Of a stretch of DNA of 64,000 nt, positions 7,214 to 16,078 are shown piece after piece. Within the stretch, counting starts at the first letter, position 1. Every line of letters begins with the position of its first letter. The notes below the pieces were generated by a model, which was not told the DNA's origin, made no database searches, and saw only the letters and a list, made by a program, of their open reading frames with translations. Source of the DNA: Falsiroseomonas sp046052145 (GTDB lineage Bacteria; Pseudomonadota; Alphaproteobacteria; Acetobacterales; Acetobacteraceae); NCBI GenBank assembly GCA_046052145.1, contig JBJOMW010000001.1, positions 62,001 to 126,000 on the forward strand. The letters run 5' to 3'. The position numbers and the translations under genes are program-made.

Positions 7214-8646
7214 GCCGCATGGAACCGGAGGAGATCCTGGCGCGGCAGGCACGCGCCGCCGCACGCCGCCGCCCGCTCGAAGCGACCTGGCAGGATTGCT
7301 ACGACCACGCCTTGCCCGCGCCGGGCGCCGCGCCGCTCTTCGACGCGACGGCGGCCGATGCGGCGGAACAGCTCGCCGCCTCCCTGCTGGCGGAACTCGC
7401 GCCGCCCTGGTCGCGCTGGTTCGGCCTGGTGCCGGCGCGCGACTTGCCGGACGGGTCGCAGGCGGCGCTCGCGCGGACCCTCAGCGACGCGGCCGAGACG
7501 CTGCAAGGTCATCTCGACCGGTCCAACTTCACGCTCGAACTGCACCAGGCCTTCCTCGATCTCGTCGTCGCCGGCACCGGCGTGCTGGCGGTCGAGGAAG
7601 CGCCCCCTGGCGAGCCCTCCGCGCTGCGCTTCCGCGCCGTGCCGCTGCGCGAAGCGGTGCTGGAGGAAGGCCCCTCCGGCCGGCTCGATGCCGTCTTCCG
7701 CACGCTACGCCTGACCGCGGCCGAGATCGCCACGCGCTTCCCCGGCGCTTCGCTGCCCACACGACGTAAGGACGAGGAGCCGACGAAGCTCCGCGTGGTC
7801 GAAGCCGCATGGCCCGACCCACTGAACGGCCACCGCTTCGCCGCCGTGCTCGATGCCGATGACGGCCCGCCGGCGCTACTCGCCAGCGGGCGCTTCGCCG
7901 AGAATCCCTTCATCGCCTTCCGCTGGCTGAAGCTGCCCGGCGAGACCTATGGCCGCGGCCCTGTCGCCAAGGCGCTGCCCGACATCCGCACCGCCAACAA
8001 GGTGGTGGAGCTGATCCTGAAGAACGCCTCGATCGCGGCGACCGGAATCTGGCAGGCGGAGGATGACGGCGTGCTGAACACGGCCGCGATCCGCCTGGTG
8101 CCGGGTGCGATCATCCCGAAGGCGGCGGGCTCGGCCGGCCTCACGCCGCTCGCCGCGCCCGGCAATTTCGATGTCTCGCAGATCGTGCTGCAGGATCTGC
8201 GAGCGCGTATCCGCAGCGCGCTGCTCGCCGACCGCATCGCACAGGCCGAAAAGGCGGCGATGACGGCGACCGAGGTGATGGAGCGCGCCGCCGCCGCCGC
8301 GCGGCTGCTCGGCGCCACCTATGGCCGGCTGCAGGCCGAATTGCTGACGCCGCTGATCGCCCGCTGCCTCGCGGTGCTGCGACGCCGTGGCGAAATTCCA
8401 CCGCTCGTCGCCGATGGGCGAGAGGTGCGGCTGGCCTATGCCTCGCCGCTCGCGCGCGTGCAGTCGCGGGCGGATGCCGCCGACACGATCCTGTTCCTCG
8501 AAGCCGCGGCGAAGCTCGGCGGTGAGGCAGCAGCAAGCGTGGATGCGGGCGCGGCCGCGCGCTGGCTCGCGCGCACGCTCGGCGCGCCGCCGGAGATCCT
8601 GCGGCCCGCGACCGCCCCGCAGCCCGAAACCACCAACCAGGAGTGA
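7210..8646 (+). CDS. portal (head-to-tail connector) protein, podovirus type
   Basis: The portal is the dodecameric ring through which DNA enters and leaves the capsid. The 478-residue protein follows the T7 gp8-like connector pattern. It has an N-terminal helical part with WQDCYDHALP, a DLVVAGTGVLAVEE strand-turn block, PFIAFRWLKLPGETYGRGP near the middle, and the helical ANKVVELILKNASIA segment followed by IAQAEKAAMTATEVMER. It is slightly shorter than T7-type connectors (about 500-540). The start at 7210 overlaps the previous stop; an ATG at 7219 is an alternative. No frameshift is seen, so the gene looks functional. Confidence 0.88.
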   Translation: MSRMEPEEILARQARAAARRRPLEATWQDCYDHALPAPGAAPLFDATAADAAEQLAASLLAELAPPWSRWFGLVPARDLPDGSQAALARTLSDAAETLQGHLDRSNFTLELHQAFLDLVVAGTGVLAVEEAPPGEPSALRFRAVPLREAVLEEGPSGRLDAVFRTLRLTAAEIATRFPGASLPTRRKDEEPTKLRVVEAAWPDPLNGHRFAAVLDADDGPPALLASGRFAENPFIAFRWLKLPGETYGRGPVAKALPDIRTANKVVELILKNASIAATGIWQAEDDGVLNTAAIRLVPGAIIPKAAGSAGLTPLAAPGNFDVSQIVLQDLRARIRSALLADRIAQAEKAAMTATEVMERAAAAARLLGATYGRLQAELLTPLIARCLAVLRRRGEIPPLVADGREVRLAYASPLARVQSRADAADTILFLEAAAKLGGEAAASVDAGAAARWLARTLGAPPEILRPATAPQPETTNQE

Positions 8647-8654
8647 GCCCCGGC

Positions 8655-9389
8655 ATGTCCGAGGATCTTCTCGACGTCCCGCCCACCGCCGGACGCGCAG
8701 CGCCCCCGCAGATCGAGGTGCCGGCCAAATTCCGCGACCCGGCGACCGGCGCCATCCGCCTCGAGGCGCTGCTGAAATCCTACCTCGAACTGGAGCGCAC
8801 GCTGTCGCGCCGCCTCGCGCGGCCGGGCGATGACGCGCCAGAGGAAGAGCGCACGCGCTGGCGCCGCCTGCTCGGCGCGCCGGAGACGCCGGAGGGCTAT
8901 GAGATCACGCCGCCGCACGAGCTCTGCGGCCCGGATGAGGAGGTGAATCGCCGCCTGCATGCGGCGGGCTTCACCTGCTGCCAGGCGCAGCTGGTCTATG
9001 ATCTGGCGGCCGAGCGCCTGGTGCCGCTGATCAGCGAAGCCGCCGCGGAATTCGAAGCCGGCCGCCAGCGCGAGAAGCTGCATGCGGAGTTCGGCGGCGA
9101 GGAACGCTTCCGCCGCCTGGCGCCGCAGATCGCCGCCTGGGGCCGCGCCAATCTGGCCGAGCCGGTCTTCGCCGCGCTCTCCACCACGGCCGAGGGTGTC
9201 GTCGCCATGCATCGCATGATGCAGGCGAAGGAACCGCCGCTGTCGCGCGAAGGTGCGGATGACGGCGCGCCAGATGAAGCGGCGCTGCGCAAGATGATGC
9301 GCGACCCCCGCTACTGGCGCTCGCGCGAGCCCGACTTCGTGAAGCGCGTCACCGACGGCTTCCGGCGCCTCGTCGGCGAAAAGGGCTGA
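8655..9389 (+). CDS. scaffolding (capsid assembly) protein
   Basis: This 244-residue, highly charged, helical protein lies between portal and major capsid genes, the usual place of the podoviral scaffold that templates procapsid assembly and then leaves. The middle shows CCQAQLVYDLAAERLVPLI followed by FGGEERFRRLAPQIAAWGR, a pattern of phage capsid-assembly proteins. The C-terminus (EPDFVKRVTDGFRRLVGEKG) is a basic amphipathic helix, as expected for the coat-binding end. ATG 8655 is chosen because AGGAG precedes it by about 11 bases; GTG 8643, overlapping the portal stop, is possible. Confidence 0.8.
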   Translation: MSEDLLDVPPTAGRAAPPQIEVPAKFRDPATGAIRLEALLKSYLELERTLSRRLARPGDDAPEEERTRWRRLLGAPETPEGYEITPPHELCGPDEEVNRRLHAAGFTCCQAQLVYDLAAERLVPLISEAAAEFEAGRQREKLHAEFGGEERFRRLAPQIAAWGRANLAEPVFAALSTTAEGVVAMHRMMQAKEPPLSREGADDGAPDEAALRKMMRDPRYWRSREPDFVKRVTDGFRRLVGEKG

Positions 9390-9481
9390 AGCGCACCTCT
9401 TCGGCCGCCGCCCGCCGCGACTGCAAGGCGGCGCGGGCGGCCGGTGCCGCCGCGTGGTGCCCCTGACCGCGCGGCGGCCAC

Positions 9482-9520
9482 GGGGCGGATGGCGTGGGCC
9501 TGCCGGCCCCCATCCGCCCC
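9482..9520 (+). promoter_or_regulatory. long hairpin in the leader of the capsid gene
   Basis: Positions 9482-9492 pair perfectly with 9510-9520 (11 bp), and inside that 9496-9500 pairs with 9505-9509 around a TGCC loop. The hairpin lies in the 261-base gap between scaffold and capsid, which holds no gene that I can see. It could be an mRNA-stabilising or processing structure that raises capsid expression. A second GC-rich partial hairpin lies near 9405-9445. Confidence 0.55.
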
Positions 9521-9650
9521 GACGACATCCACGACCTCGCCCGCATCCAACCCGGTTCCCGGGCCTGCGGGCCGCGCGCCACAACGCCGCCCTGCGGGGA
9601 GAACGGCTGTCTGGGCGCTTCCCGCAACCCGCGACTGAAGGAGGGCGACC

Positions 9651-10490
9651 ATGCCCGCAAGCACCGATATCGACGCCGTCTTCACCAAGCAGTTCCAGGC
9701 CGAGGTGCACGAGGCCTATCAGCGCCAGGGCTCCAAGCTGCGCCCGACCGTGCGCAGCAAAACCGGCGTCGCCGGTTCCTCCACCTTCTTCCCGAAGGTC
9801 GGCAAGGGCACGGCCGCGGCCAAGACGCGCCATGGCAGCGTGCCGGTGATGAACCTGGAACACGCGCAGGTCGAATGCGTGCTGCAGGACTACTATGCCG
9901 GCGACTGGGTGGATCGGCTCGATGAGCTGAAGACCAACCTCGATGAGCGCGAGGTGATCGCCAATGCGGGCGCCTATGCGCTCGGCCGCAAGACGGACGA
10001 ACTGATCATCGCGGCGCTGGACACCGGCACGAAGGAAGCGCTCGGCACCGCCACCGGCACCACCGACACGGACGGGCTGACGAAGCAGAAGGTGCTGCTG
10101 GCCTTCGAGATGCTGGGCGCGGCGGATGTACCCGATGACGGCCAGCGCTATGCCGTGGTCGGCTGGAAGCAGTGGAGCCAGCTGCTCGCGATCGATGAAT
10201 TCGCTTCTTCGGAATATGTCGGCGAAGGCGAGCTGCCCTGGCGCGGCACGCAGGCGAAGCGCTGGCTCGGCGCGTTGTGGATGCCGCATTCCGGCCTGAC
10301 CAAGGCCGGCGCGCTGCGCTACTGCTACTTCTACCACAAGACCGCGATCGGCCATGCCGCGGCGTCGGAGGTGCAGACCGACGTCTCCTGGCACGGCGAC
10401 CGCGCGGCGCATTTCGTCTCCAACATGATGAGCCAGGGCGCCGTCCTCGTGGATGATGGCGGCGTCGTGCGGATGCGCGCGCGGGAATAA
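9651..10490 (+). CDS. major capsid protein, podovirus type
   Basis: This 279-residue protein forms the particle shell. It resembles the 'phage capsid protein' group of podovirus-like elements. The N-terminus is IDAVFTKQFQAEVHEAYQRQ, then TFFPKVGKGTA, the DYYAGDWVDRLDELKTN block, a conserved helix AYALGRKTDELIIAALD, and the C-terminal HFVSNMMSQGAVLVDDGGVV. A near-consensus ribosome site AAGGAGG sits just before the ATG, the strongest in the cluster, as expected for the most abundant virion protein. Strong hairpins flank the gene on both sides, which would favour a stable, separately dosed message. No truncation is seen. Confidence 0.9.
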   Translation: MPASTDIDAVFTKQFQAEVHEAYQRQGSKLRPTVRSKTGVAGSSTFFPKVGKGTAAAKTRHGSVPVMNLEHAQVECVLQDYYAGDWVDRLDELKTNLDEREVIANAGAYALGRKTDELIIAALDTGTKEALGTATGTTDTDGLTKQKVLLAFEMLGAADVPDDGQRYAVVGWKQWSQLLAIDEFASSEYVGEGELPWRGTQAKRWLGALWMPHSGLTKAGALRYCYFYHKTAIGHAAASEVQTDVSWHGDRAAHFVSNMMSQGAVLVDDGGVVRMRARE

Positions 10491-10514
10491 GGCGCGGGCG
10501 CGCGCCCGCTAGCG

Positions 10515-10540
10515 CCCTCCCCCGCCACAGCGGGGGAGGG
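10515..10540 (+). terminator. perfect hairpin between capsid and tail genes
   Basis: An 11-bp perfect stem (10515-10525 with 10530-10540) with loop CACA lies 24 bases after the capsid stop. It is rich in C/G and lacks a T-run, so it is more likely a partial terminator or RNase barrier lowering tail-gene expression than a full stop. The same stem sequence, with one mismatch, occurs at 12-36, so it may be a dispersed palindromic repeat. Confidence 0.5.
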
Positions 10541-10578
10541 TCCCGCCTGCCTGACATTCCCCCAGCACGGATCCCCCC

Positions 10579-11148
10579 ATGTCGCTGACCGCCCTCGCGC
10601 TCTGCTCGCGCGCCCTGCTGCGTCTCGGCGCCCAGCCGATCGCCTCGCTGACCGAAGGCACGGCGGAGGCGGAGGTCGCGGCCAACCTCTATCCCGGCCT
10701 GCGCGACGCCGTGCTCTCGGCCCATCCCTGGTCCTTCGCGACCGGCCAGGCCGCGCTCGCGCAGCTTGCCGCGGCGCCGGTCGCCGATTTCACGCATGCC
10801 TTCCAGCTGCCCACGGGCTTCCTCCGCGCGCTGTCCGCCGGCGGCGAGGGGCGCGGGCGGGGCATCGCCTATCGCATCCATGAAGGCCGCCTGCATGCGG
10901 ATGCACCGCGCGTGACGCTGACCTACATCTTCCGCCCCGACGAAAGCGCCTTCCCGCCCTTCTTCGCCGCCGCACTCGTCGCGCGCCTCGCCGCCGAATT
11001 CTGCCTGCCGCTCACCGAAAGCGCCGCGCGCGCCGAGGTGCTGTTCCGCCTGGCAGAGCAGGAGCTGCGCGCCGCGCGCAAGGTGGACAGCCAGCAGGAC
11101 ACGCCGCCCGCACTCGAAGGCTTTCCGCTTGTGGATGTGAGGGGCTGA
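10579..11148 (+). CDS. tail tubular protein A-like (T7 gp11 type)
   Basis: This 189-residue protein matches the pattern of podoviral tail tube/gatekeeper proteins that bind below the portal. The N-terminus is SLTALALCSRALLRLGAQPI, followed by LYPGLRDAVLSAHPWSFAT, the YRIHEGRLHADAPRVTLTYI strand pair, and a C-terminal helix (LFRLAEQELRAARKVDSQQD). The 'R...L..HPW.FA' block is the most diagnostic part. The next gene starts 4 bases after its stop. The length is normal for the family. Confidence 0.88.
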   Translation: MSLTALALCSRALLRLGAQPIASLTEGTAEAEVAANLYPGLRDAVLSAHPWSFATGQAALAQLAAAPVADFTHAFQLPTGFLRALSAGGEGRGRGIAYRIHEGRLHADAPRVTLTYIFRPDESAFPPFFAAALVARLAAEFCLPLTESAARAEVLFRLAEQELRAARKVDSQQDTPPALEGFPLVDVRG

Positions 11149-11152
11149 CGGG

Positions 11153-13033
11153 ATGCCCGCCGCCACCCGCCGCGCCAAGTCGAGCTTCGCCGCCGGCGAG
11201 CTTGCGCCCGAGCTTTATGGCCGCGCCGATCTCCGCGCCTTCGAGAATGGCGCGCGCCGGCTACGCAATGTCGTCATCCAGCCGACCGGCGGCGTCGCGC
11301 GCCGCCCGGGGCTGCGGCATGTCGCCACCCTGCCCGGGCCGGCGCGGCTGATCGCCTTCGAGTTCAACACCGAGCAGACCTATCTGCTGGCGCTGAGCGA
11401 TGCGCGGATGCGGGTCTTCATCGGCGATGCCGAGGTCGCTTCGCTCCCCGCGCCCTGGACAGCGGCGATGCTGCCGCAGCTCGCCTTCACCCAGAATGCC
11501 GACACGCTACTGCTGTTTCACCCGGAGATGGCGCCGAAGCGCATCACCCGCACCGGCCACACCGCCTGGACACTCGCCGACTTCGCCTTCACGCGGGAGC
11601 CCTTTCACTTGTTCCACCCCGACACGACGATCACACCCAGCGGCACGGCAGGCGTCATCGCGCTGACAGCCTCGGCGGATGTGTTCCGCGCCGGGCATGT
11701 CGGCGCGCGGCTGAAGCTTGGCGGCAAGCGCGTGCTGGTCACCGCCGTGGCCGGCCCGCGCAACGCCACGGGCAGCGTGCTGGACGCGCTCGCGACGACG
11801 AGCCCCACCACCGATTGGGAGGAAAGCGCCTTCAGCGTCGCCCGCGGCTGGCCGGTGACGGCCTGCTTCCATCAGGCCCGTCTGGTGCTCGGCGGATCGC
11901 GGGACCTGCCGAACCGACTGTTCCTGTCGCGCAGCGGCGATCTCGGCGATTTCGACCAGGGCACCGGCCTCGACGACGAGGGCATCGAATTCGCGCTGAT
12001 GTCGGACCAGGTGAACGCCATTCGCGGTGTCTTCTCCGGCCGGCACCTGCAGGTCTTCACCTCCGGCGCGGAATGGATGGTCACCGGCGACCCGCTGACG
12101 CCGGCCTCCATCCAGCTCAGCCGGCAGACGCGCATCGGCAGCCCGGTGGACCGCATGGTGCCTCCAGTGGATGTGGATGGCTCCACCGTCTTCGTCGCGC
12201 GATCGGGCCGCGCCGTGCATGAATTCGCCTATACCGAGGTTGGCGAAGCCTATCAGGCCAACGATCTTGCGCTGATCGGCCGACATCTGATCTCGGCGCC
12301 GGTGTCCATGGCCTATGACCAGACCGAACGTCTGCTGCATCTGGTTATGGCCGATGGCAGCCTCGGCACGCTGACGCTCTACCGCGCCGAACAAGTCATC
12401 GCCTGGACCCGACAGGAAACGCAGGGCGCCTTCCGCGCCGTCGCGGAGACGGATGGCCGCGTTTATGCCGTGGTGGAGCGCGCCAGCACGCACCGGCTGG
12501 AACGCTTCGACGCTGCGCTCGGCCTGGATGCAGCGCTCGCGGGCAGCGCCGCAACGCCGCAGGATGAATGGACCGGCCTCTCGCATCTCAATGGGCTGGA
12601 GGCCGGCGTGCTGGCCGATGGCGCGCCGCGCGCGCTGGCACTGGTCGCGAATGGCCGCATCACCCTCGACCCGCCGGCGAACGCAGTGCAGGCCGGCCTC
12701 GGCTTCCGCCATGTGATCGAGCCATTGCCGCCGCAACTGGCCAGCGGCGGCGGGGCCGCGGCCGCACCGCTGCGCCTGGTCTCGATCACCTTCCGGCTGC
12801 TCGCGACGCCGGCGTTTTCGGTGGATCTCGGCCGCGGCGTGCAGCCAGTGCCGTTCCGGCGGCTCGACACCGCGCTGCTGGATGCCGCGCCGCCGCCCTT
12901 CACCGGCGATGTCACGCTGCGCGCGCTGGGTTGGCGGCGCGATGCGATGGCGCCGCTCTGGCGCGTGGAGGGCGACACGCCGTTGCCGCTCACGCTGCTG
13001 TCCGTGACGACGGATACAAGGATGAACGATTGA
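11153..13033 (+). CDS. tail tubular protein B-like / tail stabilization protein (T7 gp12 type)
   Basis: This 626-residue protein forms the lower tail nozzle in podoviruses. The N-terminus shows the typical opening SSFAAGELAPELYGRADLRA, then GARRLRNVVIQPTGGVARRP. Further blocks are RLVLGGSRDLPNRLFLSRSG and GAEWMVTGDPLTPASIQL, typical beta-propeller-like parts of these nozzle proteins. The length is somewhat short of T7 gp12 (about 790). It is directly coupled to the upstream gp11-like gene, and its stop overlaps the next ATG. It is intact. Confidence 0.88.
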   Translation: MPAATRRAKSSFAAGELAPELYGRADLRAFENGARRLRNVVIQPTGGVARRPGLRHVATLPGPARLIAFEFNTEQTYLLALSDARMRVFIGDAEVASLPAPWTAAMLPQLAFTQNADTLLLFHPEMAPKRITRTGHTAWTLADFAFTREPFHLFHPDTTITPSGTAGVIALTASADVFRAGHVGARLKLGGKRVLVTAVAGPRNATGSVLDALATTSPTTDWEESAFSVARGWPVTACFHQARLVLGGSRDLPNRLFLSRSGDLGDFDQGTGLDDEGIEFALMSDQVNAIRGVFSGRHLQVFTSGAEWMVTGDPLTPASIQLSRQTRIGSPVDRMVPPVDVDGSTVFVARSGRAVHEFAYTEVGEAYQANDLALIGRHLISAPVSMAYDQTERLLHLVMADGSLGTLTLYRAEQVIAWTRQETQGAFRAVAETDGRVYAVVERASTHRLERFDAALGLDAALAGSAATPQDEWTGLSHLNGLEAGVLADGAPRALALVANGRITLDPPANAVQAGLGFRHVIEPLPPQLASGGGAAAAPLRLVSITFRLLATPAFSVDLGRGVQPVPFRRLDTALLDAAPPPFTGDVTLRALGWRRDAMAPLWRVEGDTPLPLTLLSVTTDTRMND

Positions 13034-13473
13034 TGGCGCAGATCGCCCCCATCGCGACGGTGCTCGGCGCCGGCGCATCCATCTATGGCATGCAGCGTCA
13101 GGCGCAGGTCCAGGCCACGCAGGCACGCCAGCAAGTGACGCAGGCCGCCGCACAGAATGATCTGCGCAGCCAGCAACTCGCCGCCCAGCAGGCGGCGGAG
13201 CAGCGCCAGCGCGACGCCAGGCTGGCCGGCACGCTCGCCGCAACGCGCGCGCGGCTCGCCGCCGGCGGCGTGCAGCCCGATGAAGGCTCGGCCGCCGCGC
13301 TGGCGGCGGGGCTTCGGCGCGATGCGGCCGCCGCGCAATCGGACCAGCTCGCGCTGTTCTCCGCACGGCTCGCCGCCGGGCGGCGCAGCCTGCTGAACGA
13401 TGACGGCTCGCTCACACCCTGGCTGCGCAGCGGCGCGACCGCCGCCGGCGCGCTCCGCAGCCTGCTGGACTGA
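13033..13473 (+). CDS. small internal virion-like protein
   Basis: This 146-residue protein has an N-terminal Gly/Ala segment (IAPIATVLGAGASIYGM) that could insert in a membrane, then a Gln/Ala-rich helical stretch (roughly 18-65) of coiled-coil character. Its position after the tail nozzle gene and its composition match the short internal/ejection proteins of podoviruses (T7 gp14-like position). The two very large ejection proteins found in T7-type phages (gp15, gp16) are absent. It starts inside the preceding stop. The function is inferred from position and composition. Confidence 0.65.
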   Translation: MAQIAPIATVLGAGASIYGMQRQAQVQATQARQQVTQAAAQNDLRSQQLAAQQAAEQRQRDARLAGTLAATRARLAAGGVQPDEGSAAALAAGLRRDAAAAQSDQLALFSARLAAGRRSLLNDDGSLTPWLRSGATAAGALRSLLD

Positions 13474-13511
13474 CCGCCCCTCTCGCCCCCGATCACAGGA
13501 GCGTCCACCCG

Positions 13512-15794
13512 ATGGCCGAGCACATCCGCATCGGCGATGTCGCGCCGCGCGTGCAGTATGTCGGCGACGGCGCGCGCACCGACTTCGCCTTCCCCTTCCC
13601 GATCTTCGACGAGGCCGATCTCGAACTGCGGCTCGGCACGGTCGTCATCGCCGGCGGCTACAGCGTGGCCGGCGCGGGCGAGAGCGGCGGCGGCACCGTG
13701 ACGCTCGCCGAGGCGCCCGCCGCGGGCGAGACCGTCACACTGCGCCGCCGCCTGACGGTGGAACGCAGCAGCGACTTTCAGGATAACGGTTTGCTGCGCG
13801 CGCGCACGCTGAATGACGAGCTGGACCGGCTGGTCGCCGTCCTGCAAGAGCAGCGCGACGAGATCAGCTCCGCCCTGCGGCAGGACCCGGGCGAGGTCGG
13901 CGGGCAGATGGTACTGCCGCTGCGCACGGCCCGCGCGAACCGGCTGCTGGGCTTCGATTCCAACGGCAACGCCCTCGTCTTCCCGCGCGATTCTGGCCTG
14001 CTGACCGCGCCCTTCCCCGGCGCCGTGCCCCGCACGGTCGAGGATAAGATGGGCGAGCACCTCTCGGCGCGCGATTTCGGCGCCATGGGCGATGGCACGG
14101 CCGATGACGGGCCGGCGCTGCAGGCCGCGATGAATGCCGCAGCGGCCGCTGGCAAGACGCTGCTGATCGGGGAGGGCAGCTTTCGCACCACCCTGCCGCT
14201 GACGCTGCCGGGCGCGGCGGCGGGCCTCGTGATGCGCGGCATGCTGGTCTATGCCGGGCCGGCGGGACAGGCGGCGCTGACCATCGGTGATGGCGGCGCG
14301 GCCCGCAACGCGGAGAAGACCCTGACCGGCCTTGCCGTGCTGCGCGCCACGCAGTCCGATTGGTCCGACGAAGGCGATATCGGCATCCTGCTGCGCAACC
14401 TCGATGCCAGCCTGGTCCAGATCCGCAGCGCCACCGGCTTCACCATCGGCATCCGCACGCTCGGCGATGGCCGCGGCTTCGAAGACACAACGCTGATGCT
14501 CGGCCGCATCGTCAACAACCGCATCGGGCTCGATATCCGCGCGGCGACGGCGCAGGCCTGGAACACCTCCGTGCGCTACTATGGCGGGCATTTCGCGGTG
14601 GGCAGCACCGTCCATACCGATAAGGACCGCTTCGGCATCCGCCTTTCGGCCGCGCCGGGCGCCTATGTCGCGCATAACCGCCACCTCTTCGACGGGCCGA
14701 ATTTCGAGCTGAATGCGCGCGACCGCCCGATCGCCGGCATTCCCTTCCTGTGCGAGGTGAACAGCCGCGCGATCATCGGCCGTGCGCTTCGCATGGAAGG
14801 CTGCAGCCCGATCGTCGCCCGGCACACGGCCGGTGCGCAGGACCATCTCTACGAGGTCGCCTGGGCCAGCCAGGCCTATCAGGTGGAGATCGAGCACACC
14901 GCGACGGCCACACGGCTTGGCGGCGCTGTGCGCGCGCTGCACCAGGCCGGGCCGCATGTCGAAGCAACGCGCGAGGTCGCTGCGGTGCCGAGCCTCCGCG
15001 CCGCCGCCATCCGCTGGAACGCGACCGAGACGGGGTTCGAGCAGCTCGCCATGCTCTCCTCCAGCGTGACGGGCAGCCCGGTGACGCTGGCGGAGTTCTG
15101 CTTCCCGGGCCTCGATGCGATCACGCTCACCACCCGCGGTGCGGTGCTGGGCGGCGGGCGCGCCATCGGCTTCGTCGTGGATGCCCGGCGCTGCAAGGAT
15201 TTCGCGCTGGCGGTGGAGGCCGATCAGCCGCGGCTGATGGTGATGTGCTTCGACGCCGGCATGGGGCTGCTGACCGATGCGGTTGGCCAGGTCGTGCTCG
15301 CCTCCGGCCAATCGCTGCAATGGAACCCGGCGGCAAAGTGGTGGCAGGGCGCGGCCGATATGGAGGACGCGACGCTCACGCGCCTCCAGGCGATCCGGCT
15401 CGGGCCCAGCGTCGGCTTTGCAGTGATCGGCCTTGCGCGCATTTCGGCGGATTACGAGGTGCGCGCGCTGCGCCTGCTCTGCGATCCGCGCCATGCGCCG
15501 GCGCTGCTCTATGGCCTGCCGGATCTGCGCCACGGCGCGCGCACGCTGACGGCGGAGCTGGCCTGGGACCCGCCCTCCATCGCCGCCGGCGCCAGCGCGC
15601 AGATCAATGCCACCTTGCCCGGCGTGCGGCCGGGGGATTTCGCCCAGGCCGCCTTCTCGCTCGCCACATCGGGCGTTGTCTTCCTCGCGCAGATCGGCGC
15701 GCAGGACACGGTGACCGTCACCGCCTGGAACCGCAGCGGCGGCGTGGTGGACCTCGGCGCAGGCACGGTGCGCGTGCGGGTGACCAAGGGATGA
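13512..15794 (+). CDS. tail fibre/spike protein with pectate-lyase-like domain
   Basis: This 760-residue protein has the typical podoviral fibre N-terminus that docks to the tail (about residues 1-125: VQYVGDGARTDFAFPFPIFD, then FQDNGLLRARTLNDELDRLV). A beta-helix domain opens with LSARDFGAMGDGTADDGPAL and AAAAAGKTLLIGEG, the pattern of pectate-lyase-3-like spikes that bind or cleave surface polysaccharide. The C-terminal ~250 residues are unrecognised and may hold receptor-binding or trimerisation modules. The intact reading frame of this usually fast-decaying gene suggests that particle attachment is under selection. Confidence 0.82.
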   Translation: MAEHIRIGDVAPRVQYVGDGARTDFAFPFPIFDEADLELRLGTVVIAGGYSVAGAGESGGGTVTLAEAPAAGETVTLRRRLTVERSSDFQDNGLLRARTLNDELDRLVAVLQEQRDEISSALRQDPGEVGGQMVLPLRTARANRLLGFDSNGNALVFPRDSGLLTAPFPGAVPRTVEDKMGEHLSARDFGAMGDGTADDGPALQAAMNAAAAAGKTLLIGEGSFRTTLPLTLPGAAAGLVMRGMLVYAGPAGQAALTIGDGGAARNAEKTLTGLAVLRATQSDWSDEGDIGILLRNLDASLVQIRSATGFTIGIRTLGDGRGFEDTTLMLGRIVNNRIGLDIRAATAQAWNTSVRYYGGHFAVGSTVHTDKDRFGIRLSAAPGAYVAHNRHLFDGPNFELNARDRPIAGIPFLCEVNSRAIIGRALRMEGCSPIVARHTAGAQDHLYEVAWASQAYQVEIEHTATATRLGGAVRALHQAGPHVEATREVAAVPSLRAAAIRWNATETGFEQLAMLSSSVTGSPVTLAEFCFPGLDAITLTTRGAVLGGGRAIGFVVDARRCKDFALAVEADQPRLMVMCFDAGMGLLTDAVGQVVLASGQSLQWNPAAKWWQGAADMEDATLTRLQAIRLGPSVGFAVIGLARISADYEVRALRLLCDPRHAPALLYGLPDLRHGARTLTAELAWDPPSIAAGASAQINATLPGVRPGDFAQAAFSLATSGVVFLAQIGAQDTVTVTAWNRSGGVVDLGAGTVRVRVTKG

Positions 15795-16078
15795 AGCGCG
15801 GTCACACCCCCATGCTGCGGCTCGGCGGCATCCTCTCCCCGGCCATCTACGCCGTCGCCAAGGCGCGGCTCGAGCAGGATTACGCCGCGCTCATCACGGG
15901 CCCGGCGACAGAAGATCCCCGCCTGCTCGCCGCGCGCATCGCAGCGGCGGGCGAGCTGCTGGCGCATCTGGCGCAACTCGCCGCGCTGTCCGCGCCCGAG
16001 GCGGCGGAGGAGGCGCCGAACAACGACGCCGTGCTGGCCGCCGCCCGCGCCGGCATGGCGCATGAGACAACGTCGTGA
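15791..16078 (+). CDS. small protein preceding the large terminase
   Basis: This 95-residue helical, Ala-rich protein sits immediately upstream of the terminase large subunit and overlaps both neighbours by 4 bases. The visible segments are LRLGGILSPAIYAVAKARLE and a helical run LLAARIAAAGELLAHLAQLA. No DNA-binding motif can be recognised. Its position is that of a terminase small subunit, but the sequence does not support that assignment by itself. It may equally be an assembly factor. Confidence 0.6.
   Translation: MKRGHTPMLRLGGILSPAIYAVAKARLEQDYAALITGPATEDPRLLAARIAAAGELLAHLAQLAALSAPEAAEEAPNNDAVLAAARAGMAHETTS

Noticed and set aside
13098..15533. 811-codon minus-strand frame opposite the tail spike
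   Set aside because: Shadow frame with repetitive Arg/Gln/Ala composition. The plus strand encodes a clear podoviral fibre protein.
15791..16078. Assignment as terminase small subunit
   Set aside because: Position fits, but no DNA-binding helix or family motif could be recognised, so it is left as unknown.
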